Positions 62,180 through 64,000 of a stretch of DNA of 64,000 nt are shown here, one piece after another. The notes beneath the pieces are model-generated. The model did no database searches. It saw only the letters and a program-made list of their open reading frames with translations, and was not told where the DNA came from. The stretch comes from Jaapia argillacea MUCL 33604. Its lineage: Eukaryota; Basidiomycota; Agaricomycetes; Jaapiales; Jaapiaceae. The translations under genes were made by a program, and so were the position numbers. Positions within the stretch are counted from its first letter, which is position 1. Each line of letters starts with the position of its first letter. The stretch covers positions 379,427-443,426 of the forward strand of contig KL197715.1 in assembly GCA_000697665.1 (NCBI GenBank). Reading direction: 5' to 3'.

Positions 62180-62584
62180 ATTTGCTTTGGCTGACAGATA
62201 TTCACGGTGGGTCTGCGGGAGGCAAGGAGGATGATACTCAGATGATACCGGCGAGACTGGCAGAATAACCAGAGGATGAAAACCAACCAACTTGGAGTGG
62301 CAAATGAGATTATATCAGTGTTGCTGTACCCTAGTTTCATCCGAGCAATGTGTTGGTCCTAAGCCCCGCCACTGATAGCACCCGAGGAAGAAACCTCCAC
62401 CACGTTCAGAATCCGATCCCGCCGGCCCGACATCCGGAACGCAAACGCGTTTGTGGCTCAAGCTTCAAACTTGTTGTCTCGCTTTGCTATACTTCTGCCT
62501 TGAGGTTTTCTTTGAACTCTGCCTTTCCTGGCTCCCTCGGTTTTACTGAGTCACCAGAACGCTGGACCTTTACCACCATAAACC

Positions 62585-64000
62585 ATGCCAAGCGTCAGGT
62601 CGCCGTTTCACGAGGATCTCAAGAACAGTCAGAAATGTGGCTTCAAAAAGTTGTTAGGGGTCTTTCTTCTTCGGTGACAACTACCTGAGAGCACGCAGAC
62701 CGCAGACACGCTACTGCAGCAATCCTTGGTCCAGATTCTGCCAATCTGCAATGAGGATGCCAACGTGAGAGATTCGCTGGCCTTCTAGTTCGTAGTCATT
62801 CTTTTCGTCTGTTTCCCCCTTTTCTAACGAATACTTCGCCTCAGTTGCGATGTTCCAGGGCGTGAGGATGGGCGATATGCACCATTTATCAAGACATTCA
62901 ACTCTGCGCTAGAGTTGATGAAGACCTTGGACTTTCCCGGCTTGCGCCAGCCCTCTGAGTTGGACATCATGTTTCATCGTACCGACGCCAAGGGCATCCA
63001 TAAAGCTTTTGAGCCGAACCGCAGGCCTGACATTTTACTGGTATCAACACTTTCCGCCCACCGGGCTAACTTGACGACAATCAAGAATAACGACCTCCTC
63101 TTCACCACCAAAGAACTCCTTCGCGAGTGTGCTCCGAAGAATCCAAGCGGAAACTTCACCTGGAATGATTGTCTCTCCGCTCAAGAGTTCAACCGTCGCA
63201 TAGCAAGTGCTCGGCCCCCTCCCCCACCGAAATATGATTTCGATCTCAAAGAAATCGATCCTCAGGAGATGCAGCCTTTGTGGAAACGAAAAGCTGCCGA
63301 GTCGCCCGGCCCCGCCAACCCAAGGCTCCCAACACCTCGTCGAGTCCCACCCTCAGACCGGTGTGCAACGTATGGCGCCGAGATGTTGTCGCGTGGTGTG
63401 TATACCACACACGCTATCAACCTCGTCATCATCGGTCAGCGTAAACCTCTCCTCCATAATCTGAGCGACATCTAATTCTTAATAGATAACATCGCTTGGG
63501 TATTGTGGTATGACAGACAAGGTGACATTCAATCACACGGCGTCGATTTCGTTCAAAACCTCCCATACTTCCTGGTCCTCTTAACAGCCTTCCAGCGTTT
63601 TCGACTTCAAGACTGGGGCATGAACGGGGATTTGGTTTCTCCTTCGTTCCTACGCCACGTGCCCGGACTCGAGGGAGAGGTACCTCCAGCGCCAGACGAC
63701 GCTGTGCCGTTTCTGTTCAAATTTCCGAGCTGCGACGTTATAATAAACCCAGGCGTGTGCTGCATTGGAAGTGCGTTCTGTATGGTCGTGCCACTCAAGT
63801 CCTAGGTGTGCATATGGCTTCAGTGAAGGGTTCGGTGATTCCTGAGAGCAAGGAGCTCGCGGTGAAGGTCTACTGGTCGGAGGAAGCTAAGGAGAATGAG
63901 GCAAGGGTCATCGAACTCGCACGTGAAGCTGGGAGGACCGATGAGCTTATCGGACCTCACGTCCCTCGCCTCATCGACCACCGCGATACCAACCACAAGA
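62585..64000 (+). pseudogene. FunK1 fungal-type protein kinase, tandem copy 2, frameshifted, runs off the right edge
   Basis: It is collinear with copy 1 from MPSVRSPFHEDLKNSQK (ATG 62585) onward. The first clear block is 62915-63475 (MMKTLDFPGLRQPSELDIMF, RRPDILLVSTLSAHRANLT, ATYGAEMLSRGVYTTHAINL). An intron with the same position as in copy 1 leads to DNIAWVLWYDRQGDIQSHG and LPYFLVLLTAFQRFRLQDWG. Near 63742 one base is missing relative to copy 1 (ATAAACCCAGGCG against ATTGACCCCAAGCG). This ends the frame at 63805, before any kinase motif. The sequence beyond remains recognisable in the shifted frame (ELAVKVYWSEEAKENEARV) to the window edge. The 5' part also has an in-frame stop shortly after FKKLLGVFLLR. 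A pseudogene or recently decaying paralogue. Confidence 0.8.

Larger units (their letters stand above)
59870..64000. repeat. Tandem duplication of the FunK1 locus
   Basis: Sequence from about 59870 to 62180 repeats from about 62580 to beyond 64000, including introns and the leader. The CTCAAGAACAGTCAGAA block is at about 59907 and 62618. The offset is about 2,711 bases. Divergence is modest, in places only a few changes per hundred bases, so this duplication is younger than the one at 1.9-3.7 kb. Confidence 0.85.

Overview
The window is nuclear DNA of a basidiomycete fungus, most likely an Agaricomycete. Genes are intron-rich, with many GT-AG introns of about 50-70 bases. The gene content fits that group: a trehalose phosphorylase of the mushroom type, a DUF6534 seven-helix membrane protein, FunK1 fungal-type kinases, and a gag/reverse-transcriptase element of a kind common in mushrooms. 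I cannot name the genus.

Layout. 1-3740: the 5' part of NDC80 (minus), then two tandem copies of a small two-exon gene of unknown function (minus). 4297-5586: an orphan protein with a possible PD-(D/E)XK nuclease core (plus). 6184-10662: an M1 aminopeptidase (minus). 12045-14446: a TFIIB/BRF2-like factor (minus). 15203-17923: trehalose phosphorylase (plus). 18155-19903: an AKR7-type aldo-keto reductase with a GC-AG intron (minus). 20262-20332: a perfect hairpin in a gene-poor stretch. 21810-23403: a second orphan protein with a possible D...ExK core (plus). 23754-24820: complex I 24 kDa subunit (plus). 25143-27187: a bestrophin-like channel (minus). 27775-29771: a DUF6534 protein (minus). 30745-32340: a short Mutator-like DNA transposon with inverted ends and a 9-bp target duplication. 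32701-33945: an unknown Ser/Pro-rich protein (minus). 34669-38992: POL5/MYBBP1A (plus). 38999-43530: MSH3 (minus). 43718-44930: ATP12 (plus). 45165-47676: LETM1/MDM38 (plus). 48799-50486 and 50790-52487: two 2-oxoglutarate/Fe(II) oxygenases, the second an ALKBH1 homologue (plus). 53327-54557: an unknown acidic protein (minus). 54810-56316: weak coding signal. 56836-59200: a retroelement fossil (minus). 59545-64000: two tandem FunK1 kinase genes, the second frameshifted and running off the window.

The core from 34 to 52.5 kb is dense and conserved housekeeping: ribosome biogenesis, mismatch repair, three mitochondrial or dioxygenase functions, and very short intergenic spacers. The flanks, 1.9-5.6 kb and 54.5-64 kb, are accessory, with local duplications, orphan genes and mobile elements. 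Mitochondrial functions recur: NDUFV2, ATP12, LETM1, and possibly the aminopeptidase through an alternative presequence. Gene ends are exact where I could read both start and stop. Splice sites were read by eye from GT/AG and frame continuity, so small exons may be missed.
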